NCBI GenBank assembly: GCA_937124525.1
Contig: CAKZLA010000057.1
Span: forward strand, 1 to 14,507
DNA length: 14,507 bases
Direction of reading: 5' to 3'
Origin: an uncultured Desulfobacterium sp.
Lineage (GTDB): Bacteria; Desulfobacterota; Desulfobacteria; Desulfobacterales; Desulfobacteraceae
Below the pieces are notes generated by a model. The model had not been told where the DNA came from and made no database searches. It was given only the letters and a program-made list of their open reading frames with translations. This document shows, in pieces, positions 6,294 to 14,037 of this stretch. Each line of letters begins with the position of its first letter. Positions within the stretch are counted from its first letter, which is position 1. Position numbers and translations under genes: made by a program.

Positions 6294-7454
6294 TCATGCT
6301 CCTTGGTTTTTAAATCGGTCCGGAGAAAAAGCATCCAGGTTAATGGGCAAGGGATGCCCTAAAAGCATCTGGGCCATGAGATCCCCTGTGATGGGGGACA
6401 GTGCAATGCCGTCTCCCTCGTGTCCGGCGGCCATGATAAACCCGTCCAAAGACTTCACAGGCCCCAGAAGAGGCAGGCCATCCGGGGTGTAGGGGCGAAG
6501 CCCTGCAAAGGTTCGGATCACCTGGAATGTTTTTAACACCGGAAGAAGAACGGCCGTCTGGGAGATGATTTTTTTGATGCCCTCCAGGGTGTTTTCCTTA
6601 TTAAAGCCCACAAACTCCCGGGTGGAGCCCAACAGCAGGTTGCCATTGTCGGTCTGTTCCATGGAGATCCCTTCACCTCCCTTGTCTGCCAGGGAGGGAT
6701 CGTATTTGGCGGCAATGTATTTGGCGGAAATCATGCAATGGCGAAGCACAGGTCTTGCCCCATGGGTCACCACTATCTGACCCCGACGAGGGCGGATGGG
6801 AATAGAAATCCCCACCATGTCCGACACCATGGCTGCCATGGATCCGGCGGCATTGACCACTATGTCAGCTTTTAAAAACCCCCGGGTGGTATGCACCCCT
6901 GTCACCCGGTTATTTTTTGTGCCAAGGCCCAGTACTTTTGTCTGGGTGACGATGTCTGCATGGGCTCTTTTAGCTGCCTGGGCAAATCCCAGTGACAGAT
7001 TGATGGGGTTGACCTGACCGTCCAGGGGGGAAAAAGAAGCCCCCAGAATGTCATGGGATAAAAAGGGCTCCTTTGTAAGGGTCTGGGTGCAGTCCAGCAG
7101 GCGTACATCCAGATCGTTTTTCTGCTGCTCCCGGGTGTATTTTTCCATGGCCCGGTATTCGGCATCGGTTTCTATGATCACCATGCCTCCGGTCTGCTTA
7201 AACTCAATGTTAACGGGTAGTTCCCGCTGCAATGATTGAAAGCGTTTAAGGCTTTCCATGGCAAGTGAAAGGTGGATACCCGGTTTTTTGGACTGCATAA
7301 ACACCAGACCGTCACAGGCGCCTGAGCTGCCCGAGGCAAGGTCTTTTTTTTCAACAAGGGTTACCCGGGCATTTTGTCTGGCCAGGTAATAGGCAATGGC
7401 GGTGCCGATTACCCCACCGCCGATGATGAGGATATGCGGCTTTGTCTGTTTCAA
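6294..7454 (-). CDS. FAD-dependent amino-acid dehydrogenase subunit, DAO family (HcnC-like)
   Basis: This 386-residue protein is of the D-amino-acid oxidase/glycine oxidase family. The FAD motif is IGGGVIGTAIAYYLA (11-25) followed by the acidic VTLVEKKDL. The C-terminal block contains GLRPYTPDGLPLLGP and AAGHEGDGIALSPITG, typical of the family. It would be the catalytic subunit, oxidising the C-N bond of an amino or imino acid. Because [2Fe-2S] and NAD/FAD subunits follow directly, it is more likely a dehydrogenase than an oxygen-using oxidase, which also suits an anaerobe. Translation starts at TTG (7454-7452), supported by AAAGGAAG about 7 nt upstream; no ATG gives a comparable start. The stop overlaps the next gene. 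Candidate substrates are D-amino acids, D-hydroxyproline-like imino acids, opines or glycine derivatives. Sequence alone does not decide. Confidence 0.9.
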   Translation of the reverse strand: MKQTKPHILIIGGGVIGTAIAYYLARQNARVTLVEKKDLASGSSGACDGLVFMQSKKPGIHLSLAMESLKRFQSLQRELPVNIEFKQTGGMVIIETDAEYRAMEKYTREQQKNDLDVRLLDCTQTLTKEPFLSHDILGASFSPLDGQVNPINLSLGFAQAAKRAHADIVTQTKVLGLGTKNNRVTGVHTTRGFLKADIVVNAAGSMAAMVSDMVGISIPIRPRRGQIVVTHGARPVLRHCMISAKYIAAKYDPSLADKGGEGISMEQTDNGNLLLGSTREFVGFNKENTLEGIKKIISQTAVLLPVLKTFQVIRTFAGLRPYTPDGLPLLGPVKSLDGFIMAAGHEGDGIALSPITGDLMAQMLLGHPLPINLDAFSPDRFKNQGA

Positions 7455-7515
7455 ACGAAGACTTCCTTTATCTTGATGATCAGTTTGTTATGAACACTTC
7501 TCCGGGAGAACAGGG

Positions 7516-9426
7516 TCAGGCATTTTGCCCGGGGTTCATCCCTTTGACGGCCCTGGATTTTAGCCACAGGGGCCGGAACACAATCCCAGCCAGAATCATA
7601 ATGATAGCTATTCTGGCCAGGGGCGTGTTTATCACATCGGGTCTGGCGCACAAAAAAGTGGTAAGCCCTGCCAGAACCAGCAGACCTGCCTTTGAAATCG
7701 TGTTCAAGTGTTTGAAAAAATATCCACTCAGTGCCCCGGCAAAAAAGATGATGGCCACTACCAGCCCCAGCACCACCGTGATGATTTCAAGGGGGGTACC
7801 CCGCATGAGCAAAGCCGGGTTGAACACAAATACGTAGGGAATTAAAAATCCGGCCAGGGAGAGTTTAAAGGCCTCTATGCCCGTCTGAAGGGGCTTGGAA
7901 TTGGCAATGGAGGCGGCACAAAAGGCCGGGACGCACACCGGCGGGGTCACCCCGGCAAGGACGGCAAAATAATAGACAAACAGATGGGTGGACAGCATGT
8001 CTGCCCCCATGGCAAGCAGGGCAGGGCCACCAATGGTAATGGCGATGATGTAGGCCGGGGTGCAGGGAAGCCCCATTCCCATGACAAGGGAGGTGAACAT
8101 GATCAGGAGCATGGCTGGCAGCATGTGGCCCCCGGACCAGTTGGTGATAACGGTGGCAATGCCAAGGGCAAGGCCGGTATGTGTGACAATGGCCACCACC
8201 ATACCGGCCCCGGCGCAGGCCAGGGCAATCATGATCATGTTACGACCGGAAAGACTTAAGGTCTCCCAGATCCGGGCCGGGGTCATGCGGGTCTCTTTTT
8301 TCAGGAAACTGATGAAAAAGGTTACGCCGATGGCTGCATTGGCCGCCAGAAAGGGCGAATACCCGCGAAGCAGCATCACCACCAGAAAGATCATGGGAAT
8401 GAGCAGATAGGAATCCCTTAAAAGTTGCTTGTAAGAAATGATATCAGATTCCGTCACCCCGGACAGTTTTTCTTTTTTGGCCGTGTAATGGACCCGAATC
8501 ACCATGCTAATGTATAGCAGAAGGGAGCCGAGCATGGCGGCAATGACGATGTTGACATAGGATATGCCCGTTATTTCTGCCATGACAAAGGCGCCAGCCC
8601 CCATCACCGGGGGCATGAGCATTCCACCGGTGGAGGCAGCCGCTTCTACGGCTCCGGCAAATCGGCGGCGATATCCCAGTTTTTTCATTAAAGGAATGGT
8701 AAAAACACCGGTGGAATAGACATTGGCTGCGGCCACACCGGAGATGGACCCGAAAAGCCCGGAGGAGATAACGGCTATTTTAGCTGGGCCCCCATTGCTT
8801 TTACCGGCCACTCTACAGGCCAGATCCGTGAAAAACTGCCCTGTCTTTGTCACTTCCATGAATGCACCGAAAATGACAAACAATGCCACAAAGGTGGCAG
8901 AAACCCCGGTGATGGAGCCGAAAATACCGGCATCGGTGATCAGATATTGAATTTCAATTATTTCGGTAAAGGGTAGGGGTTTTGCATAGAACACCCCGGA
9001 AAGATAGGGGGCCGCGTAGAGATAGGCAAAGGCACCGGCAATAAGCATTGCCATGGCCGGAACCACGGCCCGGCGGACGGCCTCCAGGAGCAGGAGAATC
9101 ATCATGGCACCAAGGATAAGCTCAATGGGCAGCACATCATCCACAAATTCCATGCGCTCGGTGAGCCGCTCATGGAAAATCACAATGTACAGGGGAGGGA
9201 AAATGGACAAGAACGCTAAGATCCAGTTGCCAATGCCCACTTTCAACCGTTCCTTGTTAAATGCCGGAAATAAAACAAAGGCAGCGGGCAACAAGAACAT
9301 GAGATGAATGCCCCGCTGGATTCGGGGCTGGAAAATCCCCACAGTGGCTGTATACAGCTGGAAAATGGAAATAATGACAAGCCAGGCACCAATAGCCTTG
9401 TCTTGCCAGGTATTTAGTTTATTCAT
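7516..9426 (-). CDS. TRAP transporter fused permease (DctQ-DctM, TAXI class)
   Basis: This 636-residue polytopic membrane protein fuses the small 4-helix and large 12-helix TRAP permease subunits, as is usual for TAXI-type systems, and has normal length. Hydrophobic segments begin at about 12, 41, 66 and 100. The large domain carries the family signature around GSISGVAAANVYSTGVFTIP (226-245) and a second one at GMGLPCTPAYIIAITIGGPA in the C-terminal half. It uses an ion gradient to move the substrate delivered by the periplasmic binding protein encoded just upstream. The start at 9426 has AGGGGA at good spacing. The two TRAP genes are separated by 132 nt containing two stable hairpins, and the dehydrogenase genes follow after 61 nt. 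Substrate is not predictable from the permease. Confidence 0.94.
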   Translation of the reverse strand: MNKLNTWQDKAIGAWLVIISIFQLYTATVGIFQPRIQRGIHLMFLLPAAFVLFPAFNKERLKVGIGNWILAFLSIFPPLYIVIFHERLTERMEFVDDVLPIELILGAMMILLLLEAVRRAVVPAMAMLIAGAFAYLYAAPYLSGVFYAKPLPFTEIIEIQYLITDAGIFGSITGVSATFVALFVIFGAFMEVTKTGQFFTDLACRVAGKSNGGPAKIAVISSGLFGSISGVAAANVYSTGVFTIPLMKKLGYRRRFAGAVEAAASTGGMLMPPVMGAGAFVMAEITGISYVNIVIAAMLGSLLLYISMVIRVHYTAKKEKLSGVTESDIISYKQLLRDSYLLIPMIFLVVMLLRGYSPFLAANAAIGVTFFISFLKKETRMTPARIWETLSLSGRNMIMIALACAGAGMVVAIVTHTGLALGIATVITNWSGGHMLPAMLLIMFTSLVMGMGLPCTPAYIIAITIGGPALLAMGADMLSTHLFVYYFAVLAGVTPPVCVPAFCAASIANSKPLQTGIEAFKLSLAGFLIPYVFVFNPALLMRGTPLEIITVVLGLVVAIIFFAGALSGYFFKHLNTISKAGLLVLAGLTTFLCARPDVINTPLARIAIIMILAGIVFRPLWLKSRAVKGMNPGQNA

Positions 9427-9466
9427 GACACGTCCCCTGAATTTTTAAATGCGGGTTGGGCTTTGA

Positions 9467-9534
9467 CCTTTCCCAGGGGAACAATTTCTCGCCCTGGGAA
9501 AGGCTTTCTCAAAAAAATGCAGCATATTTTTGAG
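9467..9534 (-). promoter_or_regulatory. Tandem intercistronic hairpins between binding protein and permease
   Basis: A perfect 12-bp inverted repeat, CCTTTCCCAGGG (9467-9478) with CCCTGGGAAAGG (9492-9503) around a 13-nt loop, lies in the gap between the binding-protein stop and the permease start. Next to it CTCAAAAA (9508-9515) pairs with TTTTTGAG (9527-9534). Neither strand has a T run after the GC-rich stem, so it is not a standard terminator. In binding-protein transport operons such structures protect the 3' end of the binding-protein message or partly stop transcription, so that binding protein exceeds permease. Confidence 0.65.
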
Positions 9535-9558
9535 GAGAGATGAAAGATATCAATGATC

Positions 9559-10584
9559 TTACTTCATATGACCCGCATCTTTATAATATTTTTCTGCACC
9601 GGGGTGGAGGGGAAGGGCAACATTTTTCCAGCCGGTTTCGGGCAGGAAATTTTTGTTGGCCGGGTTTATGGCGTAGAGTTCTTCTGTATTTTCACAGATG
9701 ATTTTAATAACGGTATAGGCCACATTGTCGGGAACATCTTTGTTGATGATCAGCTCGCCCGCAGACACAACCGTGGGAACATCAGCGGTCTGGCCTTTGT
9801 AGGTACCTTTGGGAATCATGCTTCTGCCCGAATCCCGGGACAGGGTACCAAGCTCGGAATTGAGATGATCAATACAGGCATCGGACAGTGAAACAAGGCT
9901 GGAATCACGACTGACGGTCATTTCAGTGATGGCTGCACCGGGAAGTCCCAGATGGGTAAATACAAAATCCACATGTTTGTCTTTATAAAGGTTGACCATG
10001 TCGGAATAAACGGCATGGAAGACCTTGCCACCTGCATTTTTGATGTCATCCAGGGAGATGCCGTAAAATCCCAGGATGGTATTCATCAGGGGTAAATCCG
10101 AGGTTCCCTTCATGGGGGCGGCCACCTTGACTTTTTTGCCGGCTTTTACCATGTCTGCCAGCTGAGCCATGGTGGAGACACCCTTGTCGGCGGCTCCCAG
10201 TACATGGATGTGATAGATCCCGAAAATGCCGCCCAGGGAGCGCACATCCGGATTGGGTTTTTTATAAACCGGTGCCAGACCCTTCAGTGCCATCTTGTCC
10301 ACAAAGGTGATACCCCAGCCAAAATCGTCCTTATGTTTGGACACCCGTACGGGATTGACCACACCGCCGCCGGGAACGACCTTTAAAATAATATTGGGCT
10401 CTTTTTCTGCGATCATTCTGGCAATGCCGCCGGCCTGGACATACCAGCCGCCGCCAACGCCCCCGGCCACCCAGGTCATGGTGGTGGGTTCGGTGACTTT
10501 GAATTCGTCGGCCATGGTTGTGCCGGGCAGAGTAATAAGGACTGCCGCAAGAAATGTTAACATGCAGATCATTGCTTTTTTCAT
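9559..10584 (-). CDS. TAXI-family TRAP transporter solute-binding protein
   Basis: This 341-residue periplasmic protein belongs to the TAXI class of TRAP binding proteins. A Sec signal peptide is clear: MKKAM, a hydrophobic core FLAAVLITLP and a likely cleavage after TMA (residue 25). The early mature region WVAGGVGGGWYVQAGGIARM matches the glycine-rich N-terminal motif of the family, and PGGGVVNP follows in the expected place. The start at 10584 is chosen over an upstream ATG at 10641 because it begins the signal peptide and has AAGGGAG about 7 nt ahead. It captures the substrate in the periplasm and hands it to the fused permease downstream. No lipobox is present. Known TAXI ligands include glutamate-like and other small organic acids, so an amino-acid-like substrate would fit the adjacent dehydrogenase. 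Confidence 0.94.
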   Translation of the reverse strand: MKKAMICMLTFLAAVLITLPGTTMADEFKVTEPTTMTWVAGGVGGGWYVQAGGIARMIAEKEPNIILKVVPGGGVVNPVRVSKHKDDFGWGITFVDKMALKGLAPVYKKPNPDVRSLGGIFGIYHIHVLGAADKGVSTMAQLADMVKAGKKVKVAAPMKGTSDLPLMNTILGFYGISLDDIKNAGGKVFHAVYSDMVNLYKDKHVDFVFTHLGLPGAAITEMTVSRDSSLVSLSDACIDHLNSELGTLSRDSGRSMIPKGTYKGQTADVPTVVSAGELIINKDVPDNVAYTVIKIICENTEELYAINPANKNFLPETGWKNVALPLHPGAEKYYKDAGHMK

Positions 10585-10699
10585 TGTTTTCTCCCTTTGT
10601 TGATGGTGGGGCCACACCCTGGATTCTCCGTATATACACACGAAACAATCGATTTGTGAGGAACCCCGTTAATGGTCGTGGGTCAATTTAAAATGGGCT

Positions 10700-10733
10700 T
10701 CATGAAATGTAAATCATAATGATTTCATAATGA
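10700..10733. promoter_or_regulatory. Phased TCATAATGA palindromes upstream of the binding protein
   Basis: TCATAATGA, itself a 4+1+4 palindrome, occurs at 10714-10722 and again at 10725-10733, exactly 11 bp apart. A longer perfect palindrome AAATCAT-A-ATGATTT spans 10711-10725, and TCATGAAATG lies just before at 10700-10709. It sits between the TPP-enzyme stop and the binding-protein start. Helical phasing of identical palindromes suggests a regulator binding site serving an internal promoter. No convincing -35/-10 pair was found beside it. Confidence 0.35.
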
Positions 10734-10742
10734 CTTTTGGGC

Positions 10743-12440
10743 TCATCTATTCTGCATCCAGGAATAAACCGGGGGAATATCATCGGATTCCGGTTCGCTT
10801 TTCACATCCAGGAATATGGGTGTTTTGGAACTAAAGGCAATATCAAGCCCCTGTTCCAGCTCTTCAACGGTTTCAATGGACAAGGCCTTTAAGCCAAAGC
10901 CCTCGGCCACCTTGGCCGGGTTGTTAGAATTAAAATCTACTGAAAAATACTTTTCTTTGCAATGGAGTTTTTGCAGGGCCTTGATCCATCCAAAGGCGCT
11001 GTTATTAAAATGGATGAGCACGGCGGGAATATTGAGTCGGGAAATGGTTTCCAGCTCTCCGGCGGACATGCCAAGGGAGCCATCCCCAAACAATCCCACA
11101 AGCTTTGCATCGGGCCGTGCAAAATGGGCACCCACCACGGCGGGGATGGCATAGCCCAGGCCGCCGTAGGAACGGGGGATGATATATCTGGAATTTTTGG
11201 ATGCCAGTCTAAGATATCGGGTGCTGTAAGGGGTGGGGGTGCCGGCATCGGAAATTACGATGGCGGTTTCGTCAAGGTGTCGGTTCAGTTCGGCAATGAT
11301 GCGATGGGGTTTTAAAGGAATAGTATCCATCTGAAAATTTTTTTCAGCCTCCTGCCAGAAGGAACAGCGCTGGGCATTGAGATCATTGAGCCAGTCCGAT
11401 GCTTGTCTGTGGGCGGTTTTTTCCTTTAAAAGGGTGAGCAGGTCTTCCACCACCGACCGGGCATCCCCGGCCACGCTCAGGGTGTTGGGAAAATTATTGG
11501 ACAGCATCTCAGGGTTAAGATCTATCTGGAGAATTTTTCTGCCGGTTTTTTTAGAGGGCATGGTCCAGTTGATGGTGGAAACGGAGCCCATTTTACAACC
11601 AATGTACAACAGCACGTCGGCCTCTTCAATGGCCCGGTGGGCATGGGGGTGAAAACCGTTGTCGCCGATGACCCCCAATGCCAGGGGGTGATTGTCCGGC
11701 ATGATGCCCTGACCTGAAATGGTTGATACCACAGGGGCTGCCATCCATTCTGCCATGGCTTGAACGGCATCACCTGCCTGGGAATGGTTGGCACCGCCCC
11801 CCACGATGAGGGTCAGCTTTCTGGCATCTGCCATGTGAGCCACCATTTTTTCCAGCTCCACCCGGGCTCCCCGGGTGCGGAATGCCGGGTAATGGCAGCA
11901 GTTTTTATCGCCGTAAAGGGGTAGAGCTGCTTCGGGCAGTTCGCCATACAGCACCTCCTTGGGGATGGCCAGATGCACCGCACCGGGTCTACCCGTGGTG
12001 GCGATCCTGAAGGCCCTTCGCATCACTTCCGGGACTTTTTTAACATCTTTGACCACATAGGCCCATTTGGTGATGGATTCATAGAGCTTCTGGGTGTCAA
12101 GCTCGGTGATGGTCTGCTTTCCTTCGCCGGAAAGAGGGACATCCGATGTGATGGCAATGACGGGAATGGAGGAGGCATTGGCCTCGGCCACCCCGGGGAC
12201 TGTATAAAGGGAACCTGCCCCGGATGGGCATTCGCAGATACCGGGTTTGTGGCTGAGACGGGCATAGGCATCGGCCATGAAGGCCGCTGATCTCTCATCT
12301 TTTGCCATGACATGGGTAAGGTCGTCTTGATTATCATAGAGTGCTTCATAAAGCTTAATACTGGTATCTCCGGGCACACCAAACAATACATTGACCTGGT
12401 ATTGTTTTAACATTTCGACAATCGTTTGAGCACCATTCAT
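10743..12440 (-). CDS. Thiamine-pyrophosphate-dependent enzyme, acetolactate-synthase-like (IlvB family)
   Basis: This 565-residue protein has the three-domain build of the IlvB/POX family. The N-terminal TPP-pyrimidine domain has FGVPGD (20-25) and the catalytic glutamate E49 in KDERSAAFMADAYARL. The central domain is around 185-340. The C-terminal domain carries the TPP/Mg motif GDGSLG at 452-457 ending in NN at 479-480. The start at 12440 is chosen over 12476 because AAGGAG lies 7 nt upstream. No regulatory small subunit follows, so true acetolactate synthase for branched-chain synthesis is unlikely. Members of this family decarboxylate 2-oxo acids or make and break C-C bonds next to a carbonyl. 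As first gene of the operon it probably acts on the oxo acid made by the dehydrogenase encoded downstream. The exact reaction is unknown; it does not look like sulfoacetaldehyde acetyltransferase. Confidence 0.88.
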   Translation of the reverse strand: MNGAQTIVEMLKQYQVNVLFGVPGDTSIKLYEALYDNQDDLTHVMAKDERSAAFMADAYARLSHKPGICECPSGAGSLYTVPGVAEANASSIPVIAITSDVPLSGEGKQTITELDTQKLYESITKWAYVVKDVKKVPEVMRRAFRIATTGRPGAVHLAIPKEVLYGELPEAALPLYGDKNCCHYPAFRTRGARVELEKMVAHMADARKLTLIVGGGANHSQAGDAVQAMAEWMAAPVVSTISGQGIMPDNHPLALGVIGDNGFHPHAHRAIEEADVLLYIGCKMGSVSTINWTMPSKKTGRKILQIDLNPEMLSNNFPNTLSVAGDARSVVEDLLTLLKEKTAHRQASDWLNDLNAQRCSFWQEAEKNFQMDTIPLKPHRIIAELNRHLDETAIVISDAGTPTPYSTRYLRLASKNSRYIIPRSYGGLGYAIPAVVGAHFARPDAKLVGLFGDGSLGMSAGELETISRLNIPAVLIHFNNSAFGWIKALQKLHCKEKYFSVDFNSNNPAKVAEGFGLKALSIETVEELEQGLDIAFSSKTPIFLDVKSEPESDDIPPVYSWMQNR

Positions 12441-13047
12441 TGTACGCTCCTTGTTACGATATTTGTTAACACACAAATTAAAGACATTTGGCTTGGTTGG
12501 GCTAATGGGATTTATGGTGGTACCCCTGGCCCCATGCCAAAGTGGCCAATGTTATAATTATACCCATACTGCTGATTCGGTGATTTTTTTCAAGTTCAAG
12601 TCAAAAAAAACAGCCCATAAAGCAGTATCAAATTTAAGTATATTTATTTTATTACTCAAGAGTCCTAAATTCTTATAACTCATTGAAATCATTACTACCT
12701 ACAAAATCAACCTTTAAGGTACAGGTTCTATAATTTCAAGGGGTTAGCAAATCTCCATACACAACATGCAGAGAACTTAGGACTGACGAGTTTATTAAAA
12801 AGTTAATTAATTATTTAATAAAATTTTTGATAAAAAAATATGGCATAAAGAATACGACATGTCAATTATTAATTAATTAAAATTTTGTCTTGTGATTTCA
12901 GGATATTTAATGGAATATAGAGTTGTTTTCCAGGCCATTTTATGGAATGGGTGCCTGAAATCTTGAACAATTTTTGCGATTTTTCTCCCAAAGCGGCTGG
13001 TATCGTGATCAATCCCTGGGAATATATTTTTAGTGTAAAGGAAATCC
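12441..13047. other. Divergent regulatory region between the operon and the GntR gene
   Basis: This 607-bp AT-rich stretch has no convincing gene and must hold the promoters of both the leftward operon and the rightward GntR-type gene. It contains a palindrome TGTTAACA at 12464-12471 near the TPP-enzyme start and a TATAAT on the minus strand (12557-12562) without a good -35 box. ATACTGCT (12566-12573) is inversely repeated as AGCAGTAT (12621-12628). ATTTAATGGAAT (12905-12916) recurs as ATTTTATGGAAT (12937-12948). Any of these could be the GntR operator. The weak promoter suggests activation or an unusual sigma factor, but no sigma-54 site was found. Confidence 0.5.
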
Positions 13048-13743
13048 ATGCCTCGAAAAAATGATAAAAAAGAACCTGAAAAGACAGATATGACCAAAAA
13101 GGCTTACATGGCTATCCGTCAAATGCTGTTTTATAATGAAATTCAATCTGGCCAAAAAATAAAATATAAGGATCTTGCTTCCCGCATTGGTGTCAGCATG
13201 ACCCCTGTGATTCAGGCATTGAAGTGGCTTGAATTTACAAATATTGTTCGGCATGAGGCAAATAAAGGGTATTATGTCAATGAGATCAGCGTTCGGGAGG
13301 TGGAGGAGATTTATGATACCCGCCTGCTATTGGAAGTGTCTCTGGTACCAAAAATTATTAGAAATATGGATGATGAGGGGGTCGAAGCCCTGAAACTTGC
13401 CGTGAAAAATTATAAAAAAGCAGTGGAGGATGATAATTACTATAAACGGATCATGACGGACATGAAATTTCACATGACCCTTGCCGCCTTGTCCCACTGC
13501 ACCATTCAAATAAAGATGCTCCAGGGGTTGTTTGATGTTCTGATGCTGCGTTACAGCCAGAACCTGGTATTTCTAAGTGTCACCGATACCTCCCTACCCG
13601 AGCATTCCAAAATATTTGAAAGCCTTAACAACCGGGATGAAGCTGCGCTGGAAGCCAGTGTCAGATACCATGTGGGGACGGTGCGCAGCCATATTATTAA
13701 GGGAATGAAACGTCTGGTTGTGGAGAAAAAAGAGTTTTTATAG
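13048..13743 (+). CDS. GntR-family transcriptional regulator with FCD domain
   Basis: This 231-residue protein has an N-terminal winged helix-turn-helix at about residues 15-78. It includes KYKDLASRIGVSMTPVIQAL, in which the recognition helix follows the usual GVS-x-TPV pattern, then the wing ending GYYV. The C-terminal all-helical FCD ligand domain has its probable metal ligands D138, H142, H186 and H208 in place (TDMKFH, EHSKIF, VRYH). FCD regulators commonly bind a small carboxylic acid that is the substrate or product of the neighbouring pathway and release DNA on binding. It is divergent from the large operon across a 607-bp intergenic region and is the obvious candidate regulator of it. 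The start at 13048 has AAAGGA at 6 nt. The N-terminal 12 residues are a charged extension. Confidence 0.92.
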   Translation: MPRKNDKKEPEKTDMTKKAYMAIRQMLFYNEIQSGQKIKYKDLASRIGVSMTPVIQALKWLEFTNIVRHEANKGYYVNEISVREVEEIYDTRLLLEVSLVPKIIRNMDDEGVEALKLAVKNYKKAVEDDNYYKRIMTDMKFHMTLAALSHCTIQIKMLQGLFDVLMLRYSQNLVFLSVTDTSLPEHSKIFESLNNRDEAALEASVRYHVGTVRSHIIKGMKRLVVEKKEFL

Positions 13744-13779
13744 TGTCTTTAATGGCAAGAATTGAAAAACAGGGGTTAA

Positions 13780-13983
13780 CTCCAGCAGCAAGCAAAATGG
13801 TTTGCTTTGACAGCGGGGCTGAAGAACAGCATCCTCAGTTATGCCCATGGGGCAACCTTTTTGAAACTTGTGACTCTTCAATTAAATGAACTGGTTCTTC
13901 CAGTCGCTTTAATTTATTATCAAAAATACAAGCCGGACCCCGTTGCAGCACCGACTCTTAACAGTGACAGAGGTTGTGATTAA
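13780..13983 (+). other. Open protein-like frame lacking an ATG start
   Basis: Between the regulator and the thioesterase a plus-strand frame is open for about 67 codons and ends at TAA 13981-13983. Its translation looks protein-like (for example KWFALTAGLKNSILSYAHG and LVLPVALIYYQKYKPDPVAA). It has no ATG and no ribosome binding site before its TTG or GTG codons. An in-frame TAA at 13777 closes it upstream. It could be the tail of a deleted gene or chance; no family is recognised. Confidence 0.25.
13790..13807 (+). terminator. Hairpin downstream of the GntR-type gene
   Basis: AAGCAAA (13790-13796) and TTTGCTT (13801-13807) form a perfect 7-bp stem with a 4-nt loop 47 nt after the regulator stop. 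It lacks a following T run, so intrinsic termination is doubtful. It may simply stabilise the 3' end or be incidental. Confidence 0.25.
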
Positions 13984-14037
13984 GCCTTAAAAATACGATA
14001 TGGTCACATTTAAGTTTAAAATAAAAGAGGAGTGGAG

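Noticed and set aside
4436..7454. Calling the three dehydrogenase genes hydrogen cyanide synthase (hcnABC)
   Set aside because: Gene order differs from hcnA-hcnB-hcnC, and the transport, racemase and TPP context points to catabolism. The subunits are shared with opine and D-hydroxyproline dehydrogenases.
10743..12440. Calling the TPP enzyme sulfoacetaldehyde acetyltransferase (taurine pathway)
   Set aside because: The operon logic resembles taurine dissimilation, but the N-terminal sequence around the catalytic Glu does not look like that family, and no phosphotransacetylase gene is in the window.
12500..12565. Sigma-54-type promoter before the TPP-enzyme gene
   Set aside because: TGGCA strings are present on the minus strand, but the required GG-N10-GC spacing is not met.
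12451..12678. 75-codon plus-strand open frame in the divergent spacer
   Set aside because: No ribosome binding site, lysine- and AT-driven tail, and it overlaps the promoter region of the TPP-enzyme gene.
12795..12895. Repeated TTAATTAATT and AAAATTTT tracts as a repeat element
   Set aside because: Low-complexity AT-rich sequence; similarity between the two tracts is expected from composition.
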